Shown: positions 15,563 through 22,787 of the stretch, piece after piece | Numbering within the stretch: the stretch's first letter is position 1 | How the letters are laid out: each line of letters opens with the position of its first letter | Translations under genes and position numbers: made by a program | DNA from: Acidovorax sp. SRB_14 | GTDB taxonomy: Bacteria; Pseudomonadota; Gammaproteobacteria; Burkholderiales; Burkholderiaceae_C | Direction: 5' to 3' | NCBI RefSeq assembly: GCF_012932145.1 | Contig: NZ_MWOK01000028.1 | Location: 1 to 41,517 of the forward strand | DNA length: 41,517 nucleotides | Notes under the pieces: model-generated | What the model was told of the DNA's origin: nothing | The model's input: only the letters and a program-made list of their open reading frames with translations | Database searches by the model: none

Positions 15563-15734
15563 CCATCATGGAAAGCTCGCGCAGCTCTGCCCGGTGGCCG
15601 CCCTTCCAGGCATTGCGACTGACCCGCTCCTTGCCCTCCAGAGATCTCGGTCCGGTGGACTTAGCCCACGGTCTCCAGTTTCTGATTAGCTCTGCTTGGC
15701 GCTGCCTGCGCTCTAATGTCCAGCCGTTGGCCAT
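15513..15734 (-). CDS. Small basic island protein (MANGW family)
   Basis: A 73-residue, strongly basic protein: MANGWTLERRQRQAELIRNW, then RPWAKSTGPRSLEGKERVSRNAWKGGHR broken by Gly/Ser, then a helical end. The NGWT-ERR-RQ-W-PW-STGP pattern recurs in small proteins of proteobacterial islands and prophages (recalled). GGAGG lies 7 nt upstream of the start at 15734. It overlaps the upstream gene by 74 nt in another frame and converges with the amber-interrupted gene. Function unknown; its charge suggests nucleic-acid binding. Confidence 0.75.
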   Translation of the reverse strand: MANGWTLERRQRQAELIRNWRPWAKSTGPRSLEGKERVSRNAWKGGHRAELRELSMMVNEHVRLSRELANRCR

Positions 15735-16302
15735 GATCTGCCTCCAATAGTTTGTTTGGCTCACTTTGAAAATTTCCCGCGCCCGCCTGGATGCCACCAT
15801 GCGAAGGTGTATCGGCATAGGTGTTGTTGACCTGTTGCGGCCCGGTGGTCATGTTGGCCTGCTTGATGTAGGGCATGGGGTTCTTCAGCAGCGCCAGTGC
15901 TTCAGCCGTCGACCTAGCCTGCGCCTGCGCCTTCAAGGCAAGCCGCATCAGCACCTCGATGCCCTTGAATGTGTCTTGTCTGCGCGACCGCTGCGCCATG
16001 TCATTGAATATGGCGTCCAGGGTCATGGCTTGGTTTGCCAGCATTCGCTCGACCCGGCCCAGGTTGCCGGCGACAGCTTCTTCCCCGGCCTTCTTCATTT
16101 CTGGCACCAGGTCAGCCACGTCCAAGGCGTCCCCTGCTCCCGAGTAGCTTTTGAGCGTGACCGCCGACAGGGCTGAAGTCGTTGCGAGTTTTGCCAATGT
16201 CTGCGATGTGGTGTCTTCACTTTTCACGACCTCAACGGCATCTGGGTGGCGCCTAGGTGGTGGGGCCGGTGCCGTTTTTGCGGTCGATTTTTTCGCTGCC
16301 AT
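15661..16302 (-). CDS. Island backbone hypothetical protein
   Basis: A 213-residue soluble protein with a Lys/Ala/Pro-rich N-terminus (MAAKKSTAKTAPAPPPRR), then a helical middle (EEAVAGNLGRVERMLANQAM, TLDAIFNDMAQRS, FKGIEVLMRLALKAQAQARS) and a C-terminal NPMPYIKQANMTTGPQQVNN segment. The pairing of 'L-LKAQ-Q-R-T-E-L--IKNP' with 'KQAN...GPQQVNN' is one I associate with a conserved protein next to MANGW genes on Burkholderiales islands; its role is not known to me. The start at 16302 is preferred because AAGGAG lies 8 nt upstream; an ATG at 16308 is only 2 nt from it. It overlaps the next gene by 74 nt, unusually long. Confidence 0.8.
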   Translation of the reverse strand: MAAKKSTAKTAPAPPPRRHPDAVEVVKSEDTTSQTLAKLATTSALSAVTLKSYSGAGDALDVADLVPEMKKAGEEAVAGNLGRVERMLANQAMTLDAIFNDMAQRSRRQDTFKGIEVLMRLALKAQAQARSTAEALALLKNPMPYIKQANMTTGPQQVNNTYADTPSHGGIQAGAGNFQSEPNKLLEADHGQRLDIRAQAAPSRANQKLETVG

Positions 16303-16519
16303 GCTCATGCTCCTTGGGTTGATTGAATGAGGCCGCGAACCTGCAGCCAGTTCGCCCAGCCGGTGCAGTGGGCGTGAAATTTGGTTTTGGTGGCCATGCT
16401 GTCGTTCAGATGTTTTGATACCGTCAGTGGTGAACAGGTAATAGCCCCGTTTCTGGGGTGTTGTTACCGTGTCGTTTCAAGGGGGGCGAGTTGGTTTGTG
16501 TCACTTCGCCCCTTCTCCC

Positions 16520-17101
16520 TCAGTGATGCAGTTGTCTCCCTGCAGATGGCATCTCTAGATGGTTTCCGCGAGACGGTGTACGCGGGACAGTAAAAACACC
16601 CCTGATAGCACCGTGAGACGGTGTAGGCGGGGCACTCTCTACACCGGGAGACGGTGCAATAGATGGCCTCTCTACACCGGGAGACGGTCTAAGGGACGCG
16701 TTTTTCTGGTACGCCCCGCGCACGAATGTTTCAGCAGCCCCCAGGTCATAGCCCGGGATCTTGTCGAGCGTCCGCCATGTGACTGCATACCAGCTCGCCT
16801 TGTTGGGACGGTGGCCTTTGACAGTCTCATGGATGAACCCGGCTTCGATCAGGTCACGCTTGGCCCGTGTAATCACGTCTGCACTTTTCCAGCCGCGTTT
16901 GGCAAGGTAGGCAGCAGACGCCAGCAATCGCCCATTGTTGTCTCGCACAAACTGGCGTGCCAGCTCGAAAAGAAGGGCGCGCGCAGGATGGCTCAAACCG
17001 GCGTAGGCGGGGCAATCCAGCACACTCCAAGGCAAGGCTATGAACCCGCCTGCGTCGCGCCCCGAATCGCCCTTCTGGCCTCGGTTGCGGCCATTCGCCA
17101 T
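16520..17101 (-). CDS. Winged-helix replication/DNA-binding-like island protein
   Basis: A 193-residue protein. After a basic start (MANGRNRGQKGDSGRDAGGF) comes a winged-helix-like domain: LSHPARALLFELARQFV, then GRLLASAAYLAKRGWKSADV and ITRAKRDLIEAGFI, then a wing (ETVKGHRPNKASWYAVTW). This resembles replication-initiation helper or transcription-factor domains of islands. The C-terminal 60 residues are a low-complexity chain of PSPGVE/TPSRG units, mirrored in the DNA by repeats of GAGACGGTGTA at 16560-16690. Its ATG overlaps the stop of the upstream 41-residue gene (TAATG). The exact role is not known; a replication or copy-control function is a guess. Confidence 0.8.
   Translation of the reverse strand: MANGRNRGQKGDSGRDAGGFIALPWSVLDCPAYAGLSHPARALLFELARQFVRDNNGRLLASAAYLAKRGWKSADVITRAKRDLIEAGFIHETVKGHRPNKASWYAVTWRTLDKIPGYDLGAAETFVRGAYQKNASLRPSPGVERPSIAPSPGVESAPPTPSHGAIRGVFTVPRTPSRGNHLEMPSAGRQLHH
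16566..16690. repeat. Short GAGACGGTG repeats within the 3' end of the winged-helix gene
   Basis: GAGACGGTGTA occurs near 16570 and 16616; TCTACACCGGGAGACGGT occurs twice, near 16650 and 16673. Each also pairs with itself (ACACCG / CGGTGT-like arms), giving small hairpins. They encode the repeated PSPGVE-type peptides, and might also serve as iteron-like sites for the protein they lie in. Confidence 0.6.
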
Positions 17102-17226
17102 TACACAGTACCTTGATGCAAAAGGCCCGCCATCTTGGCGATGTGCTTGCGTTTGCTGTGCTCTGCTACTTTGACAACGTGAAGGGCGTTCTCACGCTTC
17201 AATGAACTGGCACGATAAACAGTCAT
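17101..17226 (-). CDS. Small basic protein, 41 residues
   Basis: The reading frame MTVYRASSLKRENALHVVKV... ends in AKMAGLLHQGTV. It is kept as real because its start overlaps the stop of the upstream rha-type gene (ATGA) and its stop overlaps the start of the next gene (TAATG), so it is embedded in a translationally coupled series. It is basic and probably helical. Function unknown. Confidence 0.6.
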   Translation of the reverse strand: MTVYRASSLKRENALHVVKVAEHSKRKHIAKMAGLLHQGTV

Positions 17227-17906
17227 GGCGTGCCCACCGTCAGCGCGAGAACACCTATCAGTGGCTTCAGCGCGGTCTTGATCTGTTGGTGTAGACCGTG
17301 CCCGTCCGAGGCCTCTGTGACGGCTTTTGCAGCCATCGCACACCCCACGGCCAGAATGCTTTGCTGCAACTGGCCAGCGGCAGGACGTTGCCCAGGCTGT
17401 ACGCCAGCAAGCTGGTTCAAAAACTTGTTGGCGTTGATGTGCATGAAGCGCTCATTGGGCGAACCGTTGGCGGCGCGCTTTATGGCGTCGTGCATGGCGT
17501 GATAGCTCGGCAGATACTCGGTTGCCCGAACTTCCGCAGCGCGGCGGGCGTCGCGGAACGCCGTCACCATCTTCAACTTCAGGGCGCGCACCCTTGTGCT
17601 GTTGCGTGCGTAGGTCAGCAGCAGATATGCCTGATCCTCGTTGAGGAGGGCGAACTTTTCCGACTGCCCACTAGGTAAAGCCTCCGTTTGAAACGGAACC
17701 TTCCCGAGTGCCTCGAAGTCGGTTTTGTAGCTCTTCACCAACTCGAACAAGCTCTTATGCTTGTTGCCCAGGTGTTCGGCGAGTAGGCGGGTGTCGGCGC
17801 GGGGTTCTGCTTTGATAGTGGTCAGTTCCAGTGCATTGCATGGGATGGTTACAGCGCCTTCCCGCGCTGCGCTCGATACTGCCTTTGTGGTGTCGGGCGT
17901 TTTCAT
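17223..17906 (-). CDS. Rha-family phage regulatory protein
   Basis: A 227-residue protein with the Rha (pRha) domain at about residues 35-125: TRLLAEHLGNKHKSLFELVK, then SYKTDFEALGKVPFQTE, then KFALLNEDQAYLLLTYARNS followed by RALKLKMVTAFRDARR. The N-E-DQ-Y-L-L-T--RN--RV--LK--LV--F motif is the family hallmark. Rha proteins of lambdoid phages and satellites block growth in hosts lacking IHF and are thought to regulate lysogeny. The C-terminal 100 residues contain a second helical part (HAMHDAIKRAANGSPNERFM) and hydrophobic helices near the end. Start and stop both overlap neighbouring genes by 4 nt. Confidence 0.88.
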   Translation of the reverse strand: MKTPDTTKAVSSAAREGAVTIPCNALELTTIKAEPRADTRLLAEHLGNKHKSLFELVKSYKTDFEALGKVPFQTEALPSGQSEKFALLNEDQAYLLLTYARNSTRVRALKLKMVTAFRDARRAAEVRATEYLPSYHAMHDAIKRAANGSPNERFMHINANKFLNQLAGVQPGQRPAAGQLQQSILAVGCAMAAKAVTEASDGHGLHQQIKTALKPLIGVLALTVGTP

Positions 17907-18205
17907 TGGTGGGCCTCCCCACGCTGCGTTGCGCAGTGGCCGGCGATCCAGGCGCGCACGTCGCCCACCTTCCAGGCGGTGATGCGCTCGGACAGCTTGA
18001 TGGGCTTGGGGAAAGTGCCCGCCTTCACCTTGCGCCACAGGGTCGGTGCGCTGAAGGGTAGGGGGGCTGGTGTCTCTGGCCTTTTGGGGCTTTGCACCAG
18101 TTGCCATTCACGGAGAAACGCGCTGTCGGGCAGTGAGTCAAAGTTCGCTGCGATTGAGTCGGACGTGGAGTATCCTGCCGTTGCGGCATTTTTTTGCTTT
18201 TGCAT
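17903..18205 (-). CDS. AlpA-type HTH regulator with N-terminal extension
   Basis: A 100-residue protein whose second half is the MerR-like AlpA fold: FSAPTLWRKVKAGTFPKPIK, LSERITAWKVGDVRAWIAGH. The first 45 residues (Gln/Lys-rich start and a 'SLPDSAFLREWQLV' helix) are not part of the fold. AlpA-type proteins activate excision or integrase genes of cryptic prophages and satellites. Its start is 9 nt after the stop of a second AlpA gene, and its stop overlaps the rha gene start. Confidence 0.88.
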   Translation of the reverse strand: MQKQKNAATAGYSTSDSIAANFDSLPDSAFLREWQLVQSPKRPETPAPLPFSAPTLWRKVKAGTFPKPIKLSERITAWKVGDVRAWIAGHCATQRGEAHQ

Positions 18206-18214
18206 GGCGTCCCC

Positions 18215-18409
18215 TTAATTGCCGATGGTGGCGATCAGGGAATCAATCTCGGATGCGCGCCACATGGCTGTGCGCGGGCCTGACTTGATGGGAGCGGGAT
18301 ACTTGCCGCGCTTCATGCCTGCGTACCAGCCGGAGCGGGATACAGGAAAGCGGGCCAGCACTTGCGGCAGGCGTAGCAAGGTTTCGTTCTGATGCGGGAT
18401 ATTGGCCAT
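18215..18409 (-). CDS. AlpA-family transcriptional regulator
   Basis: A 64-residue protein of the typical AlpA length: LLRLPQVLARFPVSRSGWYA, GMKRGKYPAPIKSGPRTAMW, RASEIDSLIATIG. It is a single winged-helix MerR-like unit that would bind the regulatory region upstream (18410-18883) or the integrase promoter and control excision. It is the first gene of the coupled minus-strand series and so probably the first expressed after induction. Confidence 0.9.
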   Translation of the reverse strand: MANIPHQNETLLRLPQVLARFPVSRSGWYAGMKRGKYPAPIKSGPRTAMWRASEIDSLIATIGN

Positions 18410-18883
18410 GATGGGCCCTTTTTAAACAGGGGACAAAGAACCCCCGCTCCCGGCGAGCGGATCACAAACGCAGCATGTGGTTAATCACAGTAGCGCGTGC
18501 TTTCCAAAAGCATAGAATCTAAAACTGTCCGCCAAGACAAGTCCTTGATCCTTCGGGATTGGGTACTTAGAGAGCCTCCTTGTGTTCTATGCACTTGGGG
18601 GCTTTCGCCTTTTTGTGCTGTTGAATCCAAGTAGGTGCGCCAATGTTAAGGGATGCTGCATCAGGCGCCTCCTTTCAAAAAACTCGCTCTCGGGCGGGTT
18701 GCGCCAACGATTTGTTGGTCCCCCAATGTTTTCTCTATAGAGGGCAGGGAGTTTTGTTTCAAAATTTTACATAAACGGCCGCAAAAGGGGTCGTATTGGA
18801 TGTTTTAGTCGCGCATGGAGTCGTTCTACTGGTTGGCGAAGAGGTGGCAGTCGCCTTCGAGCTGCATTTCATACATGCCCTAG
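18410..18883. other. Gene-free regulatory stretch of the island
   Basis: No credible protein gene is seen in these 474 nt, which are AT-richer than the surroundings. On the plus strand a GATCC-TTCG-GGATT hairpin (about 18547-18560) is followed by a longer hairpin, GCCTCC...GGGGGC (about 18576-18604), and a T-rich run ending in CTTTTT near 18616, which has the shape of a structured RNA with an intrinsic terminator. The rest probably holds the promoter of the minus-strand AlpA series. The right end is the IS5-family insertion point. A TTGTTGGT motif at about 18712 recalls the repeats next to the integrase gene. Confidence 0.5.
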
Positions 18884-20075
18884 GGAAGGTCTGCACGAAT
18901 CGTCGAGAGGTGTGCTCATAGCGTTTGAGTGCCGAGAGTCGGCTCGTTCAGCGTCATAACGGCGTATCCGTGCTCTCCAGGAGTTCCTCTTGGCGCCCGA
19001 CAGGCCCTGCGCCGGGTTGTTGGCGCTCTGCAGACGCACCTATGCCCATGCCACCAGTTGGTGACGCACCATCCACAGGTTCGATAGCGCAAACAGCGTC
19101 TTGAGTTGCTCGGTGTTCTTCTTCAGCCCCCGGTAGCGCACCTTCACATGGCCAAACTGGCGCTTGATCACCCGAAACGGGTGCTCCACCTTGGCCCGGA
19201 TGCTCGCCTTGAGCTTCTCCAACTGGTGCAGCAAGCCCTGTATCGGGTGCCCCTTGTCCAACGCCCGGCGTATGGATGGCTTCATGGCCACATGCCACTC
19301 GACGCTGCCTTTCGCATCGGGGCGCTTGTGCACTCCCTGGTAGCCCGCATCGCCAAACGCGTCCGTCTCCTGGCCATGCAGAAGGCTGTTGGCCTCCACC
19401 ACGTCGGCAACATTGCCTGCCGTGCCCCGTACCGTATGCACAAGCCCTGAATCGGCATCCACCCCAATGTGGGCCTTCATGCCGAAGTCATACTGCTGGC
19501 CTTTCTTGCTTTGGTGCATCTCTGGGTCGCGTGTGCCGTCCTTGTTCTTCGTCGAACTCGGCGCGGCAATGAGTGTGGCGTCCACCACGGTGCCAGCTCT
19601 CAGCAGCAATCCCTTGGCGGTGAGCAGGTCGTTGACCACAGCCAGGATCTCGCCTGCGAGCTTGTGTTCTTCCAGCCGGTGGCGAAAGCGCAGGATGCTC
19701 GTCTCACTGGGCACGGCGTCATCCCAACCGCTCAAGCCTGCGAAGTTGCGAAAAAGCGACACGTCGTGCAAGGCCTCTTCCATCGCCGGATCCGAAAGGT
19801 TGAACCACTGTTGAAGGAAATGGATGCGCAGCATGGTCTCGGCTGCAAAGGGTTGCTGGCCGCGCCGGCCGCCCTCGGGCTGGTACGGCTCGACAAGTGC
19901 GACCAGGTCCGCCCACGGTACGACCCGATCCATCGAGTCCAGGAACTCCCGCTTACGCGTGCGCTTGCTCGAATGGGGCTGCATCAGACTGGCTTGCTTC
20001 ATGGGTCGCGATCCTCCTGCCTCCTGCCGCTCAGGGCAAGCACTTCTCACAGGGATTCGTGCAGAGCATCCCTAG
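18880..20075. mobile_element. IS5-family insertion sequence with CTAG target duplication
   Basis: The element itself is 18884-20071 (1188 bp). Its terminal inverted repeats are GGAAGGTCTGCACGAATC on the left and GGATGCTCTGCACGAATC on the right (16 of 18 match). The 4-bp direct repeat CTAG flanks it at 18880-18883 and 20072-20075, the usual target site of the IS5 group. Intact ends, target duplication and an intact transposase gene indicate a recent and possibly active insertion. Confidence 0.93.
19040..20002 (-). CDS. IS5-family DDE transposase
   Basis: A 320-residue transposase. The DDE elements are visible: the first Asp in TVVDATLIAAPSSTKNKDG, the second in FGDAGYQGVHKRPD, and the Glu in VEHPFRVIKRQFGHVKVRY. 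GMKAHIGVDADSGLVH and DPEMHQSKKG are further IS5-group hallmarks. The N-terminal helical DNA-binding part (ETMLRIHFLQQWFNLSDPAM) is complete. The start at 20002 has AGGAGGA about 10 nt upstream. Full length, no frameshift. Confidence 0.95.
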   Translation of the reverse strand: MKQASLMQPHSSKRTRKREFLDSMDRVVPWADLVALVEPYQPEGGRRGQQPFAAETMLRIHFLQQWFNLSDPAMEEALHDVSLFRNFAGLSGWDDAVPSETSILRFRHRLEEHKLAGEILAVVNDLLTAKGLLLRAGTVVDATLIAAPSSTKNKDGTRDPEMHQSKKGQQYDFGMKAHIGVDADSGLVHTVRGTAGNVADVVEANSLLHGQETDAFGDAGYQGVHKRPDAKGSVEWHVAMKPSIRRALDKGHPIQGLLHQLEKLKASIRAKVEHPFRVIKRQFGHVKVRYRGLKKNTEQLKTLFALSNLWMVRHQLVAWA

Positions 20076-20193
20076 GAGTTTTCCTTGTGCTTGTCATGGG
20101 GAAAGGCTCTGAATGGCCCTTGTGTTGGCGGACTCCATGGAGTCATGTAACCTTGTCGGTTTTGCCTTGGAGCGAGTATCGCTTGCAGGTATC

Positions 20194-21414
20194 TCATGCC
20201 GCGCCGCGCAGCGCGATCACGTCCGCGCCAATGCGCAGCTTGTCCAGGTAGTCGGCCCAGCGTTGCATCATTTCCCGCCGTGCCGGCAGGTGTGCCGTGC
20301 GGTTGTAGGCCCGTCCGTTCACGTCCTTCACCGCGTGTGCCAGTTGGTGCTCTATCAAGTCCACCCGTTCCCCTAGAACCTCATCCATGATGGTGCGCGC
20401 CGTGGCGCGGAAGCCGTGGGCGCTGTGCACCTCTTTGGCGTAACCCATGCCGCGCAGGGCAGCATTAATGGTGTTCTCGCTCATGGGCCGCTCGCCGGTG
20501 CGCAGGCTGGGAAAAACAAACTTGCCGTGGCCGGTAGCTGGGTGCATACCGTGCAGCAGCGCCAGCGCCTGGGTGGACAAGGGGACGATGTGGTCTGCCT
20601 TCATCTTCATCTTGGTGCCAGGAATACGCCACTCTGCCGCCTCCAGGTCAACCTCGGCCCATTCCATGGTGCGTAGTTCTCCGGGGCGTACAAACACCAG
20701 CGGAGTGAGTCGCAGTGCCGTCACCACGTTGGGGTGACCGCCGTAGGCGAAGATGGAGCGCATCAAGTCGCCTAACTGCTTTGGCTCGGTGATCGCTGCA
20801 AAGTGGTTTGGTGAGGCTTTGGCCAGCGAACCCTTGAGGTCTTGGGTCACGTCACGCTCTGCGGCGCCGATGGCTACGGCATAGCGAAATACCTGCCCGG
20901 TCACTTGCTTGACTCGGTGCACGCTGTCGAGCGCTCCGCGCGCCTCCATCTTGCGCAGCGCTGCCAGCACGTCACGCGGCCCGATGGCCGATATGGGTAT
21001 GTCGCCAATGAAGGGGATCACGTCCTTCTCCAGCCACGAGGTGATTTTGTTCTGCGTGGTGGCCGCTCGCTCGGCTGCTGTCTTGGCCAGCCAGTCACGC
21101 GCCACAAGCTCAAACGTGTGCGCCGCCGCAACTGCCTTGGCCCGCCTTTCCTCACGCTTGGCGGTGCTGGGGTCGATCCCGTCCGCCAGCAACTCACGGG
21201 CCTTGTCACGTCGCGCCCGGGCTTTGGCCAGTGACACCGCTGGGTACACGCCCAGCGCCAGCGTTTTTTGCTTTCCTGTGAAGCGGTAGCTCATACGCCA
21301 GTATTTGCCGACGCCCTTGACGTGGAGATACAGCCCTTGCCCGTCAGTGTGCTTTTCGCCCGCGGCAGACCCGGTAGGTTTGACGTTCTTCACGAAGGTG
21401 TCTGTCAGTGCCAT
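20194..21414 (-). CDS. int: P4-type tyrosine recombinase (island integrase)
   Basis: A 406-residue site-specific recombinase. An N-terminal DUF4102 arm-binding domain (residues 1-90: KHTDGQGLYLHVKG, KTLALGVYPAVSLAKARARR) is followed by the core-binding helices and the catalytic domain: R243 in RPGELRT, H333 and R336 in HGFRATART, H360 in EHQLAHA and the nucleophile Y370 in GRAYNRT. All catalytic residues are present. It would integrate and excise the island at the 3' end of tRNA-Leu, 178 nt away, in the same orientation as the tRNA. The upstream region has repeats that may be arm sites or an autoregulatory operator. Confidence 0.95.
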   Translation of the reverse strand: MALTDTFVKNVKPTGSAAGEKHTDGQGLYLHVKGVGKYWRMSYRFTGKQKTLALGVYPAVSLAKARARRDKARELLADGIDPSTAKREERRAKAVAAAHTFELVARDWLAKTAAERAATTQNKITSWLEKDVIPFIGDIPISAIGPRDVLAALRKMEARGALDSVHRVKQVTGQVFRYAVAIGAAERDVTQDLKGSLAKASPNHFAAITEPKQLGDLMRSIFAYGGHPNVVTALRLTPLVFVRPGELRTMEWAEVDLEAAEWRIPGTKMKMKADHIVPLSTQALALLHGMHPATGHGKFVFPSLRTGERPMSENTINAALRGMGYAKEVHSAHGFRATARTIMDEVLGERVDLIEHQLAHAVKDVNGRAYNRTAHLPARREMMQRWADYLDKLRIGADVIALRGAA

Positions 21415-21427
21415 CGAGGTGCCCCTT

Positions 21428-21490
21428 TGTTGGTATCTCTGGCGGTGGTATTTCCAGATACCTGCATAAGTACCAACAAATTGTTGGTAT
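21428..21490. repeat. TTGTTGGTAT repeats and palindrome upstream of int
   Basis: TACCAACAAATTGTTGGTA (21471-21489) is a perfect palindrome. TTGTTGGTAT also occurs at 21428-21437, in the same orientation as the second arm, and GGTATCT/AGATACC arms lie between. Candidate integrase arm sites or operator; inferred from position only. Confidence 0.55.
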
Positions 21491-21512
21491 GTCATGGTAC
21501 TCAACGAGGGGG

Positions 21513-21611
21513 CGTGAGGCAAAGAAAAACCCGCTACACCTATGAGATGTAGCGGGCTTGATCCGTCTTGATGCTGTCTGAGAGCATGAGATGGTGCCCG
21601 GGGCCGGAATC
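21513..21611. repeat. Right att region overlapping tRNA-Leu 3' end
   Basis: This is the counterpart of 7325-7422. The identity core that also belongs to the tRNA gene is 21592-21611. The rest is the tRNA downstream flank brought by the element, including the hairpin. Confidence 0.85.
21526..21553 (-). terminator. Intrinsic terminator after tRNA-Leu
   Basis: On the minus strand CCCGCTACA and TGTAGCGGG form a 9-bp stem with a loop of about 8 nt, followed by TTTTT. It lies about 40 nt past the tRNA 3' end and before int. The same hairpin is kept in the left att copy (7340-7369). Confidence 0.75.
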
Positions 21612-21676
21612 GAACCGGCACTCCTTTCGGAGGGGGATTTTGAGTCCCCTGCGTCTACCAATTTCACCACCCGGGC
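21592..21676 (-). tRNA. tRNA-Leu(CAA)
   Basis: An 85-nt gene with encoded CCA. Acceptor stem GCCCGGG / CCCGGGC with discriminator A, a long variable arm (class II), T-loop GGTTCGATTCC, and anticodon loop CTCAAAA giving anticodon CAA, which reads UUG codons. It is the integration target of the island: the last 20 nt are duplicated at the left junction. The gene is intact because the element brings its own copy of the 3' end. Confidence 0.95.
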
Positions 21677-21716
21677 TGCAATTTGTGGAGTCGCAAATTA
21701 TGGCACAGTAGGGCGG

Positions 21717-22619
21717 ATGAAATACCCGACGATCGAAGATGCAATTGGCCATACGCCCCTGGTGGCCATGCAGCGCATCGGTGCGCAAGACAACGCGGCG
21801 CGCGGCAATGTGGTGCTGGGCAAGCTCGAAGGCAACAACCCGGCGGGGTCGGTGAAGGACCGGCCTGCGCTGGCCATGATCCAGCGTGCCGAGGAGCGCG
21901 GCGAGATCCGCCCCGGCGACACGTTGATCGAGGCGACCTCGGGCAACACCGGCATCGCGCTGGCCATGGCGGCGGCCATCAAGGGCTACCGCATGGTGCT
22001 GGTGATGCCCGAGGATTTGTCCGTCGAGCGCGCGCAGACCATGAAGGCCTTTGGCGCCGAGCTGCTGCTCACGCCCAAGAGCGGAGGCATGGAATACGCG
22101 CGCGACCTGGCCGAGGGCATGCAGAAGCAGGGCAAGGGCCGGGTGCTCGACCAGTTCGCCAATGCCGACAACCCGCGCATCCACTACGAGACCACGGGCC
22201 CCGAACTGTGGGAGCAGACGGGCGGGCGCATCACGCACTTCGTCTCGGCCATGGGCACCACGGGCACGATCACCGGCGTGTCGCGCTACCTGAAGGAAAA
22301 GAACCCCAACGTGCTGATCATTGGCGCGCAGCCGCAAGAGGGATCGCGCATTCCGGGCATCCGCAAGTGGCCCGAGGCGTATATGCCGGCCATCTACGAT
22401 CCGCGCGCGGTCGACGAGCTGGTGCTGGTCAGCCAAGACGACGCCGAGGACATGTGCCGGCGCCTGGCGCGCGAAGAGGGGATTTTTGCCGGCATCTCGG
22501 CCGCCGGCGCCTGCTGGGTGGCGCAGCAGATCGCCGCGCGCGAGCACGACGCGACCATCGTGTTCGTGGTTTGCGACCGGGGCGACCGCTACCTGTCCAC
22601 GGGCGTGTTTCCGGCCTGA
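21717..22619 (+). CDS. cysM: Cysteine synthase B
   Basis: A 300-residue PLP enzyme that makes cysteine from O-acetylserine and sulfide or thiosulfate. The PLP lysine is K47 in NNPAGSVKDRPA, and the phosphate loop is ATSGNTGIA (residues 73-81); GTTGTITGVSRYL follows in the second half. The family N-terminus (YPTIEDAIGHTPLV) fits CysM rather than CysK. The start at 21717 has a GGGCGG-type purine stretch just before it. It is divergent from tRNA-Leu with 40 nt between them. Confidence 0.94.
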   Translation: MKYPTIEDAIGHTPLVAMQRIGAQDNAARGNVVLGKLEGNNPAGSVKDRPALAMIQRAEERGEIRPGDTLIEATSGNTGIALAMAAAIKGYRMVLVMPEDLSVERAQTMKAFGAELLLTPKSGGMEYARDLAEGMQKQGKGRVLDQFANADNPRIHYETTGPELWEQTGGRITHFVSAMGTTGTITGVSRYLKEKNPNVLIIGAQPQEGSRIPGIRKWPEAYMPAIYDPRAVDELVLVSQDDAEDMCRRLAREEGIFAGISAAGACWVAQQIAAREHDATIVFVVCDRGDRYLSTGVFPA

Positions 22620-22721
22620 TTCCATTGCGACATCCCCCGTGCGCTGTGTTGGAATGCCGCGCTACTGCACTGTCTGAGGCTGTCCTTGGCGTTCACGCTG
22701 GGTGGAACAATGGGATGCAGG

Positions 22722-22779
22722 AATTTGGGGCAAGTCGGCCTTCAGCGCTTATGGGGTAAGCGCTGGCAGCTATCAAAAG
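22722..22779. repeat. Comamonadaceae-type palindromic repeat, copy 4
   Basis: AGCGCTT (22744-22750) and AAGCGCT (22758-22764) around ATGGGGT, preceded by GTCGGCC and followed by GCAGCTATCAAAA. It sits 9 nt before the NUDIX gene start, so it lies in that gene's leader. Confidence 0.88.
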
Positions 22780-22787
22780 AAGACTTC

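Larger units (their letters stand above)
7423..21591. mobile_element. Integrative island in tRNA-Leu(CAA), about 14.2 kb, satellite-like
   Basis: The island lies between the att-like repeat at 7325-7422 and the 3' end of tRNA-Leu at 21592. Next to the tRNA is an intact P4-type tyrosine recombinase gene in tRNA orientation, the classical arrangement for tRNA-integrating islands. Backbone genes (two AlpA regulators, Rha, a DNA-binding/replication-like protein, hypotheticals) occupy the integrase half; a type I R-M system and a putative toxin-antitoxin-chaperone unit occupy the other half. There are no capsid, tail, portal or conjugation genes, so it resembles a phage satellite or a P4-like element rather than a complete prophage or ICE. 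An IS5-family element has inserted in it. Confidence 0.85.

Noticed and set aside
16566..16690. CRISPR-like repeat cluster
   Set aside because: Units are short, imperfect, irregularly spaced and lie within a coding sequence; no spacers and no cas genes.
18840..18880. Minus-strand peptide ending LEGDCHLFANQ at the left IS border, as the end of a gene cut by the IS
   Set aside because: After removing the IS and one CTAG the frame meets a stop at the junction, so an interrupted gene cannot be rebuilt.
20072..20146. A 24-codon minus-strand frame next to the IS right end (MTPWSPPTQGPFRAFPHDKH and on)
   Set aside because: Short, no ribosome binding site seen, ends at the target duplication; not enough to call a gene.
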